Shown piece after piece: positions 50,261-58,333 of a stretch of DNA of 64,000 nucleotides (its first letter is position 1; every line of letters starts with the position of its first letter). Both the position numbers and the translations under genes were made by a program. The notes under the pieces are model-generated. The model saw only the letters and a program-made list of their open reading frames with translations. It did no database searches and was not told the DNA's origin. The DNA comes from Caulobacteraceae bacterium UBA3198 (lineage in GTDB: Bacteria; Pseudomonadota; Alphaproteobacteria; Caulobacterales; Caulobacteraceae), in assembly GCA_002363865.1 (NCBI GenBank), contig DEWY01000015.1, positions 394,315 through 458,314 of the forward strand, written 5' to 3'.

Positions 50261-51604
50261 CCCGCGACCGCCCCGCAGCTTCGACTTCTTGATGAGGCCT
50301 TCGTACTGGTGGGCGAGCAAATGCGATTGGATCTGGGTCACGGTGTCCATGGTGACGGTGACCACGATGAGGATCGAGGTGCCCCCCAGATAGAAGGGCG
50401 CGTTATAAAATCCGATCAGCGCCTCGGGCAGCAGACAGACAATGGTGATGTAGGCTGCGCCGATCACCGTCAGGCGGGTCAGGACATAGTCCAGATACTC
50501 CGCCGTCCGCCGGCCGGGCCGGATGCCGGGCAGAAAGCCCCCGTACTTTCGGAGATTCTCCGCTGTGTCGTCCGGATTGAAAACGATGGACGTGTAGAAG
50601 AAGCAGAAGAACACGATCAGGGCGCCGTAGAGCACCATGAAGAGCGGCTGGCCATGCTGCAGCGCGCCCACCGTGCCCGGCAGCCACTGAGCCCAGGGCG
50701 GCAGGTCGGCGGTGGCCAGGAAGCCCATCACCGTCGTCGGCAGGAGCAGCAGGCTCGAGGCGAAGATCGGCGGGATGACCCCGGCGGTGTTGATCTTCAG
50801 CGGCAGGAAGGACGTGTCGCCGCCGACCATGCGGTTGCCCTGCTGGCGCTTGGGATACTGGACCAGCAGGCGGCGCTGCGAGCGCTCCATGAAGACGATG
50901 GCGATCACGACGGCGATGGCGATGGCCATGATCAGCAGCATGCCGACGCCCGACAGGGCCCCGGTGCGGGTCATGGAGAACATCTGCCAGATGCCCCGCG
51001 GCAGGACCGCGACGATACCGGCGAAGATGATCAGCGAGATGCCGTTGCCGACCCCGCGGCTGGTGATCTGCTCGCCCAGCCACATCAGGAAGAGCGTGCC
51101 GCCCGTCAGGGTGACCACGGTGGACACGATGAAGAAGGGCCCCGGGTTCTGGACCAGCCCCTGACTGGCCGAGAGGCCCATGGCGATCCCGGCCGACTGG
51201 AACACGGCCAGCACGACGGTGAGATAGCGGGTGTACTGATTGAGCGTCTTGCGACCTGCCTCACCGCCCTCTTTCCGGAGCTTCTCCCAGGGCGGATAGA
51301 CCGCGCCCAGCAGTTGCACGATGATGGAGGCGGAGATGTAGGGCATCACGTTCAGGGCGAAGATCGCCATACGTTCCACGGCGCCGCCGGAGAACATGTT
51401 GAACATGCCGAGAATGCCGCTGGCCTGGCCTTCGAAGGCCTGGGCGAAGGCGATCGGGTCGATGCCCGGGATCGGAATATAGGTGCCCAGGCGATAGACG
51501 ATCATCGCCAGAAGGGTGAACCCGATCCGCTTGTGCAGCTCCGTCGCCTTCTGGAAGGCGCCGAAGTTCATATTGGCTGCGAGTTGTTCGGCGGCCGAAG
51601 CCAT
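50252..51604 (-). CDS. secY: Preprotein translocase subunit SecY
   Basis: 450-residue channel subunit of the Sec translocon with ten membrane helices. Blocks: LHKRIGFTLLAMIVYRLGTYIPIPGIDPIAF, FNMFSGGAVERMAIFALNVMPYISASIIVQLL, VGNGISLIIFAGIVA, RRLLVQYPKRQ, FLPLKINTAGVIPPIFASSLLLLP, and a C-terminal tail TVTQIQSHLLAHQYEGLIKKSKLRGGRGRS. Start ATG 51604. Downstream of rplO after a 146-bp gap, upstream of adk. Confidence 0.98.
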   Translation of the reverse strand: MASAAEQLAANMNFGAFQKATELHKRIGFTLLAMIVYRLGTYIPIPGIDPIAFAQAFEGQASGILGMFNMFSGGAVERMAIFALNVMPYISASIIVQLLGAVYPPWEKLRKEGGEAGRKTLNQYTRYLTVVLAVFQSAGIAMGLSASQGLVQNPGPFFIVSTVVTLTGGTLFLMWLGEQITSRGVGNGISLIIFAGIVAVLPRGIWQMFSMTRTGALSGVGMLLIMAIAIAVVIAIVFMERSQRRLLVQYPKRQQGNRMVGGDTSFLPLKINTAGVIPPIFASSLLLLPTTVMGFLATADLPPWAQWLPGTVGALQHGQPLFMVLYGALIVFFCFFYTSIVFNPDDTAENLRKYGGFLPGIRPGRRTAEYLDYVLTRLTVIGAAYITIVCLLPEALIGFYNAPFYLGGTSILIVVTVTMDTVTQIQSHLLAHQYEGLIKKSKLRGGRGRS

Positions 51605-51750
51605 TTAGATCCCCGCGTCTAAGAACCGGTCACACATAGGGGAGGCCCGGGCGCATGTCATCCGGCGAGAGCCGGAAGTGCGATGAAAGCGCCCTGCCCC
51701 CACCGGTCGCCCGATGGGAGCTGGAAGCGCTTAGGGGCGTCCGTCGGGCC

Positions 51751-52239
51751 TCAGCCTTCCGATTCAGCTTCGGCCTGCGGACGCAGGGTGGTCACCTTGC
51801 CCCCCGCCTTTTCGACCGCGGCGATCGCCGAGGCCGAGGCGGAGTAGACCGTGATGTCGATCTTGGACTTGATTTCGCCCTTGCCGAGCAGTCGGACGCC
51901 GTCCTTCTCCCGACGCAGCACGCCGGCGGCCACCAGGGCCTTGGCGTCAATGGCGGACTTGGCGTCGAGCTTGCCGGCCGCGATGGCCTGCTCCAGACGC
52001 CAGAGGTTCACCTCGGCGTAGTCCTTCGGACGGTGAATGTTGAAGCCGCGCTTGGGCATTCGCATGTGCAGCGGCATCTGGCCGCCCTCGAAGCCGGCGA
52101 TGGAGACGCCGGTCCGGGACTTCTGGCCCTTGACGCCGCGGCCGGCGGTCTTGCCCTTGCCCGAACCCGGGCCACGGCCGACGCGCATGCGGGCCTTGAC
52201 GGAGCCTTCACGGGGCGAAAGTTCATTAAGCTTGGTCAT
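51751..52239 (-). CDS. rplO: 50S ribosomal protein L15
   Basis: 162 residues: MTKLNELSPREGSVKARMRVGRGPGSGKGKTAGRGVKGQKSRTGVSIAGFEGGQMPLHMRMPKRGFNIHRPKDYAEVNLWRLEQA, the glycine-rich RNA-binding N-terminus plus the globular domain of L15. It is followed by a 146-bp gap with a small hairpin (CCGG near 51670) before secY. Standard length. Confidence 0.98.
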   Translation of the reverse strand: MTKLNELSPREGSVKARMRVGRGPGSGKGKTAGRGVKGQKSRTGVSIAGFEGGQMPLHMRMPKRGFNIHRPKDYAEVNLWRLEQAIAAGKLDAKSAIDAKALVAAGVLRREKDGVRLLGKGEIKSKIDITVYSASASAIAAVEKAGGKVTTLRPQAEAESEG

Positions 52240-52335
52240 AGTCGCCTCTCCTGACGAGATCTGGCGCCGGGGGCAAACCCCGACTCGGCTGAAACAGGCC
52301 CCGCATATGGGGGCGTGGGTATCGGGGTGGAAGGT

Positions 52336-52515
52336 CTAGCCTTCCACCACCTCAACCATGTGCTGAACCTTGCGGATCATGCCGCGGACCGACGGGGTGT
52401 CGTCCAGGGTCGCGACGCGACCCACGCGGTTCAGGCCCAGGCCCACCAGGGTGGCGCGCTGGTCCTTGGCCCGACGGATCGGGCTGGCGGTCTGACGAAC
52501 AGTGATGCTGGCCAT
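52336..52515 (-). CDS. rpmD: 50S ribosomal protein L30
   Basis: 59-residue small ribosomal protein. The sequence opens MASITVRQTASPIRRAKDQ and contains LVGLGLNRVGRVATLDDTPSVRGMIRKVQHMVEV, the L30 signature (LGL-R-G--V-L-DTP--RGMI-KV-H-V-V). It starts 6 nt after the rpsE stop codon, with rplO downstream, the usual rpsE-rpmD-rplO order of the spc operon. ATG 52515, stop TAG at 52336. Confidence 0.97.
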   Translation of the reverse strand: MASITVRQTASPIRRAKDQRATLVGLGLNRVGRVATLDDTPSVRGMIRKVQHMVEVVEG

Positions 52516-52520
52516 ATCGC

Positions 52521-53132
52521 TTATCCTTCGGCGTCGGCGGCGACGGCGCTTTCGGCCGAGGCGCCGTCGGAACGGCGGCCGATCACGTCGCTGACCTTCT
52601 TGCCGCGCTTGGCGGCGACCTGGCGCGGCGACGCCTGGGCCTTGAGGGCCTCGAAGGTGGCGCGCACCATGTTGTAGGGGTTGGACGAACCAACCGACTT
52701 GCCGACCACGTCCTGGACCCCGAGGGTTTCCAGAACCGCACGCATCGGACCGCCGGCGATGACGCCGGTGCCGGGAGGCGCCGCGCGGACCATCACCTTG
52801 CCTGCGCCCCAGCGGCCATTGCCGTCGTGATGCAGAGTGCGGCTCTCGCGGAGCGGCACACGGATCATAGACTTCTTGGCCTCTTCGGTGGCCTTGCGGA
52901 TGGCTTCGGGCACTTCACGCGCCTTGCCATGCCCAAAGCCGACCCGGCCCTTTTGGTCGCCCACCACCATCAGAGCGGCGAAGGAGAACCTGCGCCCGCC
53001 CTTCACCGTCGCCGCGACGCGGTTGATGTGCACCAGCTTCTCGACGATGTCGCTGTCGGCGCGATCGTCTGCGGGGTTCCCGCGATTGCGGTCCCGGCGA
53101 TCACCGCCGCCGCGTTCGTTTCCACGAGCCAT
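52521..53132 (-). CDS. rpsE: 30S ribosomal protein S5
   Basis: 203 residues: an N-terminal charged extension (MARGNERGGGDRRDRNRGNPADDRADSD), then EKLVHINRVAATVKGGRRFSFAALMVVGDQKGRVGFGHGKAREVPEAIRKATEEAKKSMIRVPL (S5 double-stranded RNA-binding domain) and GTGVIAGGPMRAVLETLGVQDVVGKSVGSSNPYNMVRATFEAL. An Ala/Glu tail follows, as in other alphaproteobacteria. Confidence 0.98.
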   Translation of the reverse strand: MARGNERGGGDRRDRNRGNPADDRADSDIVEKLVHINRVAATVKGGRRFSFAALMVVGDQKGRVGFGHGKAREVPEAIRKATEEAKKSMIRVPLRESRTLHHDGNGRWGAGKVMVRAAPPGTGVIAGGPMRAVLETLGVQDVVGKSVGSSNPYNMVRATFEALKAQASPRQVAAKRGKKVSDVIGRRSDGASAESAVAADAEG

Positions 53133-53142
53133 TCGCTTACCC

Positions 53143-53499
53143 CTAGAAGTTCAAGCCGGCTTCACGCGCGGCATCGGCCAGCGCCTTGATCCGGCCGTGA
53201 AAGATGTAGCCGCCCCGATCGAAGACGACGTCTTTGACGCCCTTTTCGATGGCGCGCTGGGCGACCAGGGCGCCGACGCGAGCCGCGGCGTCCTTGTCGG
53301 AGCCCTTGGCCGGCTTGTCGCCTTCCAGAGACGAGGCCGCGGCCAGGGTCACGCCACGTTCATCATCGATGACCTGGGCGTAGATGTTCTTGTCCGAACG
53401 GAAGACCGACAGACGCGGGCGGCCGTTGGAGAGCGCACGAAGACGCCGGCGATTCCGCTCGGCGCGGCGCTTGGAGGTGTCACGAGGAGAGAGCGCCAT
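53143..53499 (-). CDS. rplR: 50S ribosomal protein L18
   Basis: 118 residues: RRLRALSNGRPRLSVFRSDKNIYAQVIDDERGVTLAAASSLEGD, AARVGALVAQRAIEKGVKDVVFDRGGYIFHGRIKALADAAREAGLNF, the canonical 5S-rRNA-binding L18. It is preceded by rplF with only 3 nt between, so the pair is translationally close. Confidence 0.98.
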   Translation of the reverse strand: MALSPRDTSKRRAERNRRRLRALSNGRPRLSVFRSDKNIYAQVIDDERGVTLAAASSLEGDKPAKGSDKDAAARVGALVAQRAIEKGVKDVVFDRGGYIFHGRIKALADAAREAGLNF

Positions 53500-53502
53500 G
53501 GC

Positions 53503-54036
53503 TTACTTCTTCTTGCCTTCCTTACGACGGACCTTTTCGCCCGCGTAACGAACACCCTTGCCCTTGTAGGGCTCAGGCGGACGGATCCGGCGAATGCGGG
53601 CCGCAGTCTCGCCGACCAGCTGCTTGTCGATGCCGCTGATCTTGACTTCGGTCTGCTTGGGCGTGGCGAAGGCCACACCCTCCGGGGCTTTGATCTCGAC
53701 GTCGTGGCTGAAGCCCAGCTGCATGGAGAGCGTGTCGCCCTTCATCGCCGCGCGATAACCGACGCCGACCAGTTCCAGGGTGCGCTCGTAGCCTTCGGTG
53801 ACACCGACGACCATGTTGCTGACCAGGGTGCGGGACAGACCCCACATGGACTGGGCGCGGGTGGTCTCGACCTTCTTGGCCAGAACCAGCTCGCCGCCCT
53901 CCTGGCGGATCTCGATCTCTTCGGCGACCGTCCAGGCGAGTTGGCCCTTGGGCCCCTTCACCGTCACGGTCTGCCCGGCGATCGTCACCTGCACCCCGTT
54001 CGGGACGGGAACCGTCTTCTTTCCGATACGAGACAT
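53503..54036 (-). CDS. rplF: 50S ribosomal protein L6
   Basis: 177 residues starting MSRIGKKTVPVPNGVQVTIAGQTVTVKGPKGQLAWTV, with the second half SHDVEIKAPEGVAFATPKQTEVKISGIDKQLVGETAARIRRIRPPEPYKGKGVRYAGEKVRRKEGKKK, the L6 signature near the C-terminus. ATG 54036 was chosen over 54072, since the family begins MSRIGK. It follows rpsH by 1 nt. Confidence 0.98.
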   Translation of the reverse strand: MSRIGKKTVPVPNGVQVTIAGQTVTVKGPKGQLAWTVAEEIEIRQEGGELVLAKKVETTRAQSMWGLSRTLVSNMVVGVTEGYERTLELVGVGYRAAMKGDTLSMQLGFSHDVEIKAPEGVAFATPKQTEVKISGIDKQLVGETAARIRRIRPPEPYKGKGVRYAGEKVRRKEGKKK

Positions 54037-54037
54037 A

Positions 54038-54433
54038 TCAGTAGACCCTGCAGAGCACTTCACCACCCACATTGGCGTCGCGGGCGGCGGTGTCGGACAT
54101 GACGCCCTTGGGCGTCGACAGGATCGAGATCCCGAGGCCGTTCTTGATCGGCTTCAGGTCCTTGATCGACGAATAGACGCGGCGGCCCGGCTTGGACACG
54201 CGACGGATCTCAACGATCACCGGCGCGCCGTCGAAGTACTTGAGCTCGATCTCGAACTCCGGGAAGGCGCCGGGCTTCTGAACCAGCTGGTAGCCGCGGA
54301 TGTAGCCCTCTTCAGCCAGGACATCGAGGACGCGCGCGCGCATCTTCGAGGCCGGCGTGGAGACCTTGCTCCGGCCGCGCATGGCGGCGTTCTTGATACG
54401 GGCGATCAGATCGCCGATGGGGTCGTTCACCAT
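54038..54433 (-). CDS. rpsH: 30S ribosomal protein S8
   Basis: 131 residues: MVNDPIGDLIARIKNAAMRGRSKVSTPASKMRARVLDVLAEEGYIRGYQ, then VSKPGRRVYSSIKDLKPIKNGLGISILSTPKGVMSDTAARDANVGGEVLCRVY, S8 with its central rRNA-binding motif. In E. coli S8 represses the spc operon; no matching leader was sought here. Confidence 0.98.
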   Translation of the reverse strand: MVNDPIGDLIARIKNAAMRGRSKVSTPASKMRARVLDVLAEEGYIRGYQLVQKPGAFPEFEIELKYFDGAPVIVEIRRVSKPGRRVYSSIKDLKPIKNGLGISILSTPKGVMSDTAARDANVGGEVLCRVY

Positions 54434-54442
54434 GGGCCCCTC

Positions 54443-54748
54443 CTACCAGCTCGACTTGACGAGACCGGGGACGAGCCCGGCAGAGCCCAGATCACGCAGG
54501 GCGATCCGGCTCATTCTCAGCTTACGATAGTAGCCGCGCGGGCGGCCGGTGACGTCGCAACGGTTGCGAATCCGCACCTTGGACGAGCTGCGCGGCAGCT
54601 CGGCCAGCTTCAGGCGGGCTTCGAAACGCTCTTCCAGGGGCAGGCTCTCGTCATTGGCGATCGCCTTCAGCGCGGCGCGCTTTTCGGCGTATTGCTTGAC
54701 GAGGGCTTTGACCTTCTCGTTGCGGTTGACTGCGCTTTTCTTGGCCAT
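54443..54748 (-). CDS. rpsN: 30S ribosomal protein S14
   Basis: 101-residue long (zinc-independent) form of S14: AKKSAVNRNEKVKALVKQYAEKRAALKAIANDESLPLEERFEARLKLAELPRSSSKVRIRNRCDVTGRPRGYYRKLRMSRIALRDLGSAGLVPGLVKSSW. It lacks the CxxC zinc ribbon of the short form. It lies between rplE and rpsH as expected. Confidence 0.98.
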   Translation of the reverse strand: MAKKSAVNRNEKVKALVKQYAEKRAALKAIANDESLPLEERFEARLKLAELPRSSSKVRIRNRCDVTGRPRGYYRKLRMSRIALRDLGSAGLVPGLVKSSW

Positions 54749-54769
54749 GTCTTCTATCCTTCCCCGTTC

Positions 54770-55327
54770 CTAAGCGTTGAACGGGAACTGGAATTCCCGG
54801 AGAAGCTGTCGGGCTTCGTCGTCGGTCTTCGCAGTCGTGCAGACGATGATGTCCATGCCCCAGACCTGGTCGATCTGGTCATAGTTGATCTCGGGGAACA
54901 CCAGGTGCTCCTTCAGGCCCATGGCGTAGTTGCCACGGCCGTCGAACGAGGTCGGCTTCAGGCCGCGGAAGTCCTTCACCCGCGGCAGGGCGATGGTCAC
55001 CAGGCGGTCGAGGAACTCGTACATCCGATCCTTGCGCAGGGTCACCTTGGCGCCGATCACCATGTTCTCGCGCAGCTTGAAACCGGCGATGGACTGGCGG
55101 GCGCGGGTGGGCGCAGGCTTCTGACCAGCGATCTTGGTCAGGTCGGTGATGGCCGACTGGATTTTCTTGCTGTCGGCCACCGCTTCGCCGACGCCCATGT
55201 TCAGGACGATCTTGTCCAGCTTGGGGATCTGCATCTCGTTGGTGTAGCCGAACTGTTCCTTCATCGCTGCGCGGATGCGCTGGCGATATTCGGTTTTCAG
55301 CCGGGGTTCGTAAGCCTGATCAGCCAT
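54770..55327 (-). CDS. rplE: 50S ribosomal protein L5
   Basis: 185 residues starting MADQAYEPRLKTEYRQRIRAAMKEQFGYTNEMQIPKLDKIVLNMGVGEAVADSKKI, with FRGLKPTSFDGRGNYAMGLKEHLVFPEINYDQIDQVWGMDIIVCTTAKTDDEARQLLREFQFPFNA, the 5S-binding L5. ATG 55327 overlaps the rplX stop by 8 nt; the upstream in-frame extension is rplX sequence in another frame and was rejected. Confidence 0.98.
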   Translation of the reverse strand: MADQAYEPRLKTEYRQRIRAAMKEQFGYTNEMQIPKLDKIVLNMGVGEAVADSKKIQSAITDLTKIAGQKPAPTRARQSIAGFKLRENMVIGAKVTLRKDRMYEFLDRLVTIALPRVKDFRGLKPTSFDGRGNYAMGLKEHLVFPEINYDQIDQVWGMDIIVCTTAKTDDEARQLLREFQFPFNA

Positions 55328-55634
55328 TGATAACCTCGCCGGTCGTCTTGGCGACGCGAACCTTCTTATCGCCTTCAACCTTGAAGCCGACGCGTGTCGG
55401 CTTGCCGTTGGAGTCGATGATGGCCACGTTCGAGACGTGAAGCGGCGCTTCCTTGTTCTTGATCCCACCCTGGGGATCGCCCTGCGTCGGACGGGTGTGA
55501 CGCTGAACCATGTTCAGGCCTTCCACCACGACGCGCTCTTCCTTCGGCATCACGCGGACCACAGAGCCCTGACGGCCCTTGTCCTTGCCGGCCAGGACGA
55601 CGACGCGGTCGCCCTTCTTGATCTTTGCGGCCAT
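55320..55634 (-). CDS. rplX: 50S ribosomal protein L24
   Basis: 104 residues with a KOW motif: MAAKIKKGDRVVVLAGKDKGRQGSVVRVMPKEERVVVEGLNMVQRHTRPTQGDPQGGIKNKEAPLHVSNVAIID, standard L24. ATG 55634 overlaps the rplN stop (TGATG); the GTG one codon upstream was rejected. It overlaps the rplE start by 8 nt. Confidence 0.98.
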   Translation of the reverse strand: MAAKIKKGDRVVVLAGKDKGRQGSVVRVMPKEERVVVEGLNMVQRHTRPTQGDPQGGIKNKEAPLHVSNVAIIDSNGKPTRVGFKVEGDKKVRVAKTTGEVING

Positions 55635-56002
55635 CACAGCACCTCAGGGGCGAGGGAAATGATCTTCATGTGGTTCTTCGCGCGCAGTTCACGGGGAACC
55701 GGGCCAAAGATCCGCGTGCCGATCGGCTCGCTCTGCTTGTTGACGATCACCGCGGCGTTCTTGTCGAAGCGGATGACCGAACCGTCCTTGCGCTTGATGG
55801 CCGACGAGGTGCGGACCACGATGGCCTGCAGCACGTCGCCCTTCTTCACGCGACCGCGCGGGATGGCTTCCTTCACGGAGACGACAATCTTGTCGCCCAC
55901 GCCAGCGTAACGCCGACCGGCGCCGCCAAGGACTTTGATGCACATCACACGACGCGCGCCGGAATTATCGGCGACTTCGAGGTTAGTCTGCATCTGGATC
56001 AT
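55634..56002 (-). CDS. rplN: 50S ribosomal protein L14
   Basis: 122 residues: MIQMQTNLEVADNSGARRVMCIKVLGGAGRRYAGVGDKIVVSVKEAIPRGRVKKGDVLQAIVVRTSSAIKRKDGSVIRFDKNAAVIVNKQSEPIGTRIFGPVPRELR, canonical L14. It is the first gene of the spc-like section, 16 nt downstream of rpsQ, with no promoter gap, so transcription probably runs through from the S10 operon. Confidence 0.99.
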   Translation of the reverse strand: MIQMQTNLEVADNSGARRVMCIKVLGGAGRRYAGVGDKIVVSVKEAIPRGRVKKGDVLQAIVVRTSSAIKRKDGSVIRFDKNAAVIVNKQSEPIGTRIFGPVPRELRAKNHMKIISLAPEVL

Positions 56003-56018
56003 TAGAAGCGATCCTCTC

Positions 56019-56270
56019 TTATGTCGCTGACTGGGCGGTCTGCTTGGGCAGGACCTCCCAGGTCTTAAGCTTGGACTTCGGCGCGCACTCGATGATCCGA
56101 GCGCGCTCGCCGATCTTGTAGGTGTTGCCCTCGTCGTGCGCGTGATAGCGCTTCGAACGACGGACGATCTTCTTCAGAACCGGGTGCAGGATGGTGCGCT
56201 CGACACGGACCACAATGGTCTTGTCGCCCTTATCGGAAACGACCACGCCTTCCAGAATACGTTTCGGCAT
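56019..56270 (-). CDS. rpsQ: 30S ribosomal protein S17
   Basis: 83 residues: MPKRILEGVVVSDKGDKTIVVRVERTILHPVLKKIVRRSKRYHAHDEGNTYKIGERARIIECAPKSKLKTWEVL, the S17 OB-fold. ATG 56270; an upstream TTG was rejected because the family starts at MPKRIL. It lies 11 nt downstream of rpmC. Confidence 0.98.
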   Translation of the reverse strand: MPKRILEGVVVSDKGDKTIVVRVERTILHPVLKKIVRRSKRYHAHDEGNTYKIGERARIIECAPKSKLKTWEVLPKQTAQSAT

Positions 56271-56281
56271 CAATGGTCTCC

Positions 56282-56479
56282 TTAGGCCGAAGCCTGCTTG
56301 CCGCGCAGGATGGTCTTCAGCCGGGCGATGTCCTTGCGGATCTCGTTGACTCGGTGGGTCTTCTCCACCTGGCCGGTGGCCGCCTGGAAGCGCAGGTTGA
56401 ACTGCTCCTTCTTCAGGTTCAGCAACGACTCGGCGATCTGATCGGGGGTCATGCCCCGGACGTCAGCGGCTTTCATCAC
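56282..56479 (-). CDS. rpmC: 50S ribosomal protein L29
   Basis: 65 residues: MMKAADVRGMTPDQIAESLLNLKKEQFNLRFQAATGQVEKTHRVNEIRKDIARLKTIL, the two-helix L29 near the exit tunnel. Its start overlaps the rplP stop by 4 nt. One of the two initial methionines is the start. Confidence 0.98.
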   Translation of the reverse strand: MMKAADVRGMTPDQIAESLLNLKKEQFNLRFQAATGQVEKTHRVNEIRKDIARLKTILRGKQASA

Positions 56480-56904
56480 GCGTGCTCCGCGATAGGATCG
56501 ATGCGGGTGACGATACGGGTCTTCACCGGCAGCTTGGCGGCGCCGAGGCGCAGGGCCTCACGGGCGATATCGTCGGGAACCCCGTCGATCTCGAACATGA
56601 TCCGGCCGGGGTGAACCCGGGCGGCCCAGTATTCCACCGAGCCCTTGCCCTTGCCCATACGGACTTCGGCCGGCTTGTCGGTGACGGGAAGGTCCGGGAA
56701 GATCCGGATCCACACCCGGCCCTGACGCTTCATCTGGCGAGTGATCGCCCGACGAGCGGCCTCGATCTGGCGCGCGGTGACGCGTTCCGGCTCGAGGGAC
56801 TTCAGGCCATACGAGCCGAAGTTCAGCGTGAAGCCGCCCTTGGCCGCACCGTGGATGCGCCCTTTGAACTGCTTCCGAAACTTGGTCTTCTTAGGGGACA
56901 GCAT
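56476..56904 (-). CDS. rplP: 50S ribosomal protein L16
   Basis: 142 residues: MLSPKKTKFRKQFKGRIHGAAKGGFTLNFGSYGLKSLEPERVTARQIEAARRAITRQMKRQGRVWIRIFPDLPVTDKPAEVRMGKGKGSVEYWAARVHPGRIMFEIDGVPDDIAREALRLGAAKLPVKTRIVTR, L16 of the peptidyl transferase region. It follows rpsC by 12 nt. Confidence 0.99.
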   Translation of the reverse strand: MLSPKKTKFRKQFKGRIHGAAKGGFTLNFGSYGLKSLEPERVTARQIEAARRAITRQMKRQGRVWIRIFPDLPVTDKPAEVRMGKGKGSVEYWAARVHPGRIMFEIDGVPDDIAREALRLGAAKLPVKTRIVTRIDPIAEHA

Positions 56905-56916
56905 GACTAGTAATCC

Positions 56917-57669
56917 TTACGCGCCAGCCTGGTCGCGGCGGTCGCGGCGCGGGCCACGGTCGCCACGATCACCACGGCCACCGCCCTCGCCGGCCGGACC
57001 GGACTCGGTGGCCAGGCGCTTATCCAGAGCCATGGGGTCATGTTCGAGGACTTCGCCTTTGAAGACCCAGACCTTCACACCGATGATGCCGTAGGTCGTC
57101 TTGGCTTCGGCGAAGCCGTAGTCGATGTCGGCGCGCAGGGTGTGCAGCGGAACGCGGCCCTCGCGGTACCATTCCATACGGGCGATTTCCGCGCCGCCGA
57201 GACGGCCCGAAACATTGATCCGGACGCCCTTGGCGCCGAGACGCATGGCCGACTGCATCGAACGCTTCATGGCGCGACGGAAGGCGATCCGGCGCTCGAG
57301 CTGCTGGGCGATGTTCTCGGCCACCAGCTGGGCGTCGGTTTCCGGCTTGCGGATCTCGACGATGTTCAGGTGCACGTCACCGTCCGTCAGGGCCGACAGG
57401 TCCTTGCGGAGCTTGTCGATGTCGGCGCCCTTCTTGCCGATGATCACGCCAGGACGGGCCGCATAGATGGTGATGCGGCACTTCTTGTGCGGACGCTCGA
57501 TGATGATGCGCGAAACACCGGCCTGCAGCAGGCGCTTCTTCAGTTCCTTGCGGATCTTCAGGTCTTCGTGCAGCAGCCGCCCATAGTCACGGCCGTCGGC
57601 GAACCAGCGGCTGTCCCAGGTGCGGTTGATGCCGAGGCGAAGCCCGACTGGATTGATTTTCTGACCCAT
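56917..57669 (-). CDS. rpsC: 30S ribosomal protein S3
   Basis: 250 residues: MGQKINPVGLRLGINRTWDSRWFADGRDYGRLLHEDLKIRKELKKRLLQAGVSRIIIERPHKKCRITIYAARPGVIIGKKGADIDKLRKDLSAL (KH domain with GxxG), then RRAMKRSMQSAMRLGAKGVRINVSGRLGGAEIARMEWYREGRVPLHTLRADIDYG. The C-terminus is an Arg/Asp/Gly-rich tail typical of alphaproteobacterial S3. The start overlaps the rplV stop by 1 nt. Confidence 0.99.
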   Translation of the reverse strand: MGQKINPVGLRLGINRTWDSRWFADGRDYGRLLHEDLKIRKELKKRLLQAGVSRIIIERPHKKCRITIYAARPGVIIGKKGADIDKLRKDLSALTDGDVHLNIVEIRKPETDAQLVAENIAQQLERRIAFRRAMKRSMQSAMRLGAKGVRINVSGRLGGAEIARMEWYREGRVPLHTLRADIDYGFAEAKTTYGIIGVKVWVFKGEVLEHDPMALDKRLATESGPAGEGGGRGDRGDRGPRRDRRDQAGA

Positions 57670-58049
57670 CAGGCAGCCTCACCAAGTTCGCGGACCACGA
57701 TGGTGATCTCGGAGAAGGGCTTCTCGACCCGCGAGGCGCGGCCACGCGCACGGGCATGGAAACGCTTCATCACCAGGTTCTTGCCCACGAAGGCCTCGGC
57801 GACGACGAGCGAGTCGATGTCGAGGTTGTGGTTGTTCTCGGCGTTGGAAACGGCCGAATACAGGGCCTTGCGCACATCGCGGGCGATGCGCTTCTGGCTG
57901 AATTCGAGCTCGTTCAGCGCCTGCTGGACCTTGAGGCCGCGGATCGACTGGGCCACCAGGTTCAGCTTCTGAGGGCTGATCCGCAGGGTCCGCACCTTGG
58001 CCATGGCCTCGACGGACGCCAGGCGGCGCGCTTTCGCTTGCTTGGCCAT
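57669..58049 (-). CDS. rplV: 50S ribosomal protein L22
   Basis: 126 residues: MAKQAKARRLASVEAMAKVRTLRISPQKLNLVAQSIRGLKVQQALNELEFSQKRIARDVRKALYSAVSNAENNHNLDIDSLVVAEAFVGKNLVMKRFHARARGRASRVEKPFSEITIVV, L22 with the exit-tunnel hairpin. It follows rpsS by 2 nt. Confidence 0.99.
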   Translation of the reverse strand: MAKQAKARRLASVEAMAKVRTLRISPQKLNLVAQSIRGLKVQQALNELEFSQKRIARDVRKALYSAVSNAENNHNLDIDSLVVAEAFVGKNLVMKRFHARARGRASRVEKPFSEITIVVRELGEAA

Positions 58050-58051
58050 GA

Positions 58052-58330
58052 CTACTTCCTCTTGGCCTTCTTGTCGGCCGCGTGACCCGGGAAATACCGG
58101 GTCGGAGCGAATTCGCCGAACTTCATGCCGACCATCTCTTCGGAGACCAGAACGGGCACATGCTTGTGGCCGTTGTGGACGCCGAAGGTCAGGCCGACGA
58201 ATTGCGGCATGATGGTGGAGCGACGCGACCAGGTCTTGATCACATCCTTGCGGCCGGAGCTTTGAGCAGCTTCGGCCTTCTTGAGCAGGTATCCGTCGAC
58301 GAACGGACCTTTCCAGACGGAGCGGGTCAT
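58052..58330 (-). CDS. rpsS: 30S ribosomal protein S19
   Basis: 92 residues: MTRSVWKGPFVDGYLLKKAEAAQSSGRKDVIKTWSRRSTIMPQFVGLTFGVHNGHKHVPVLVSEEMVGMKFGEFAPTRYFPGHAADKKAKRK, canonical S19. It lies 3 nt after rplB. Confidence 0.99.
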   Translation of the reverse strand: MTRSVWKGPFVDGYLLKKAEAAQSSGRKDVIKTWSRRSTIMPQFVGLTFGVHNGHKHVPVLVSEEMVGMKFGEFAPTRYFPGHAADKKAKRK

Positions 58331-58333
58331 GAC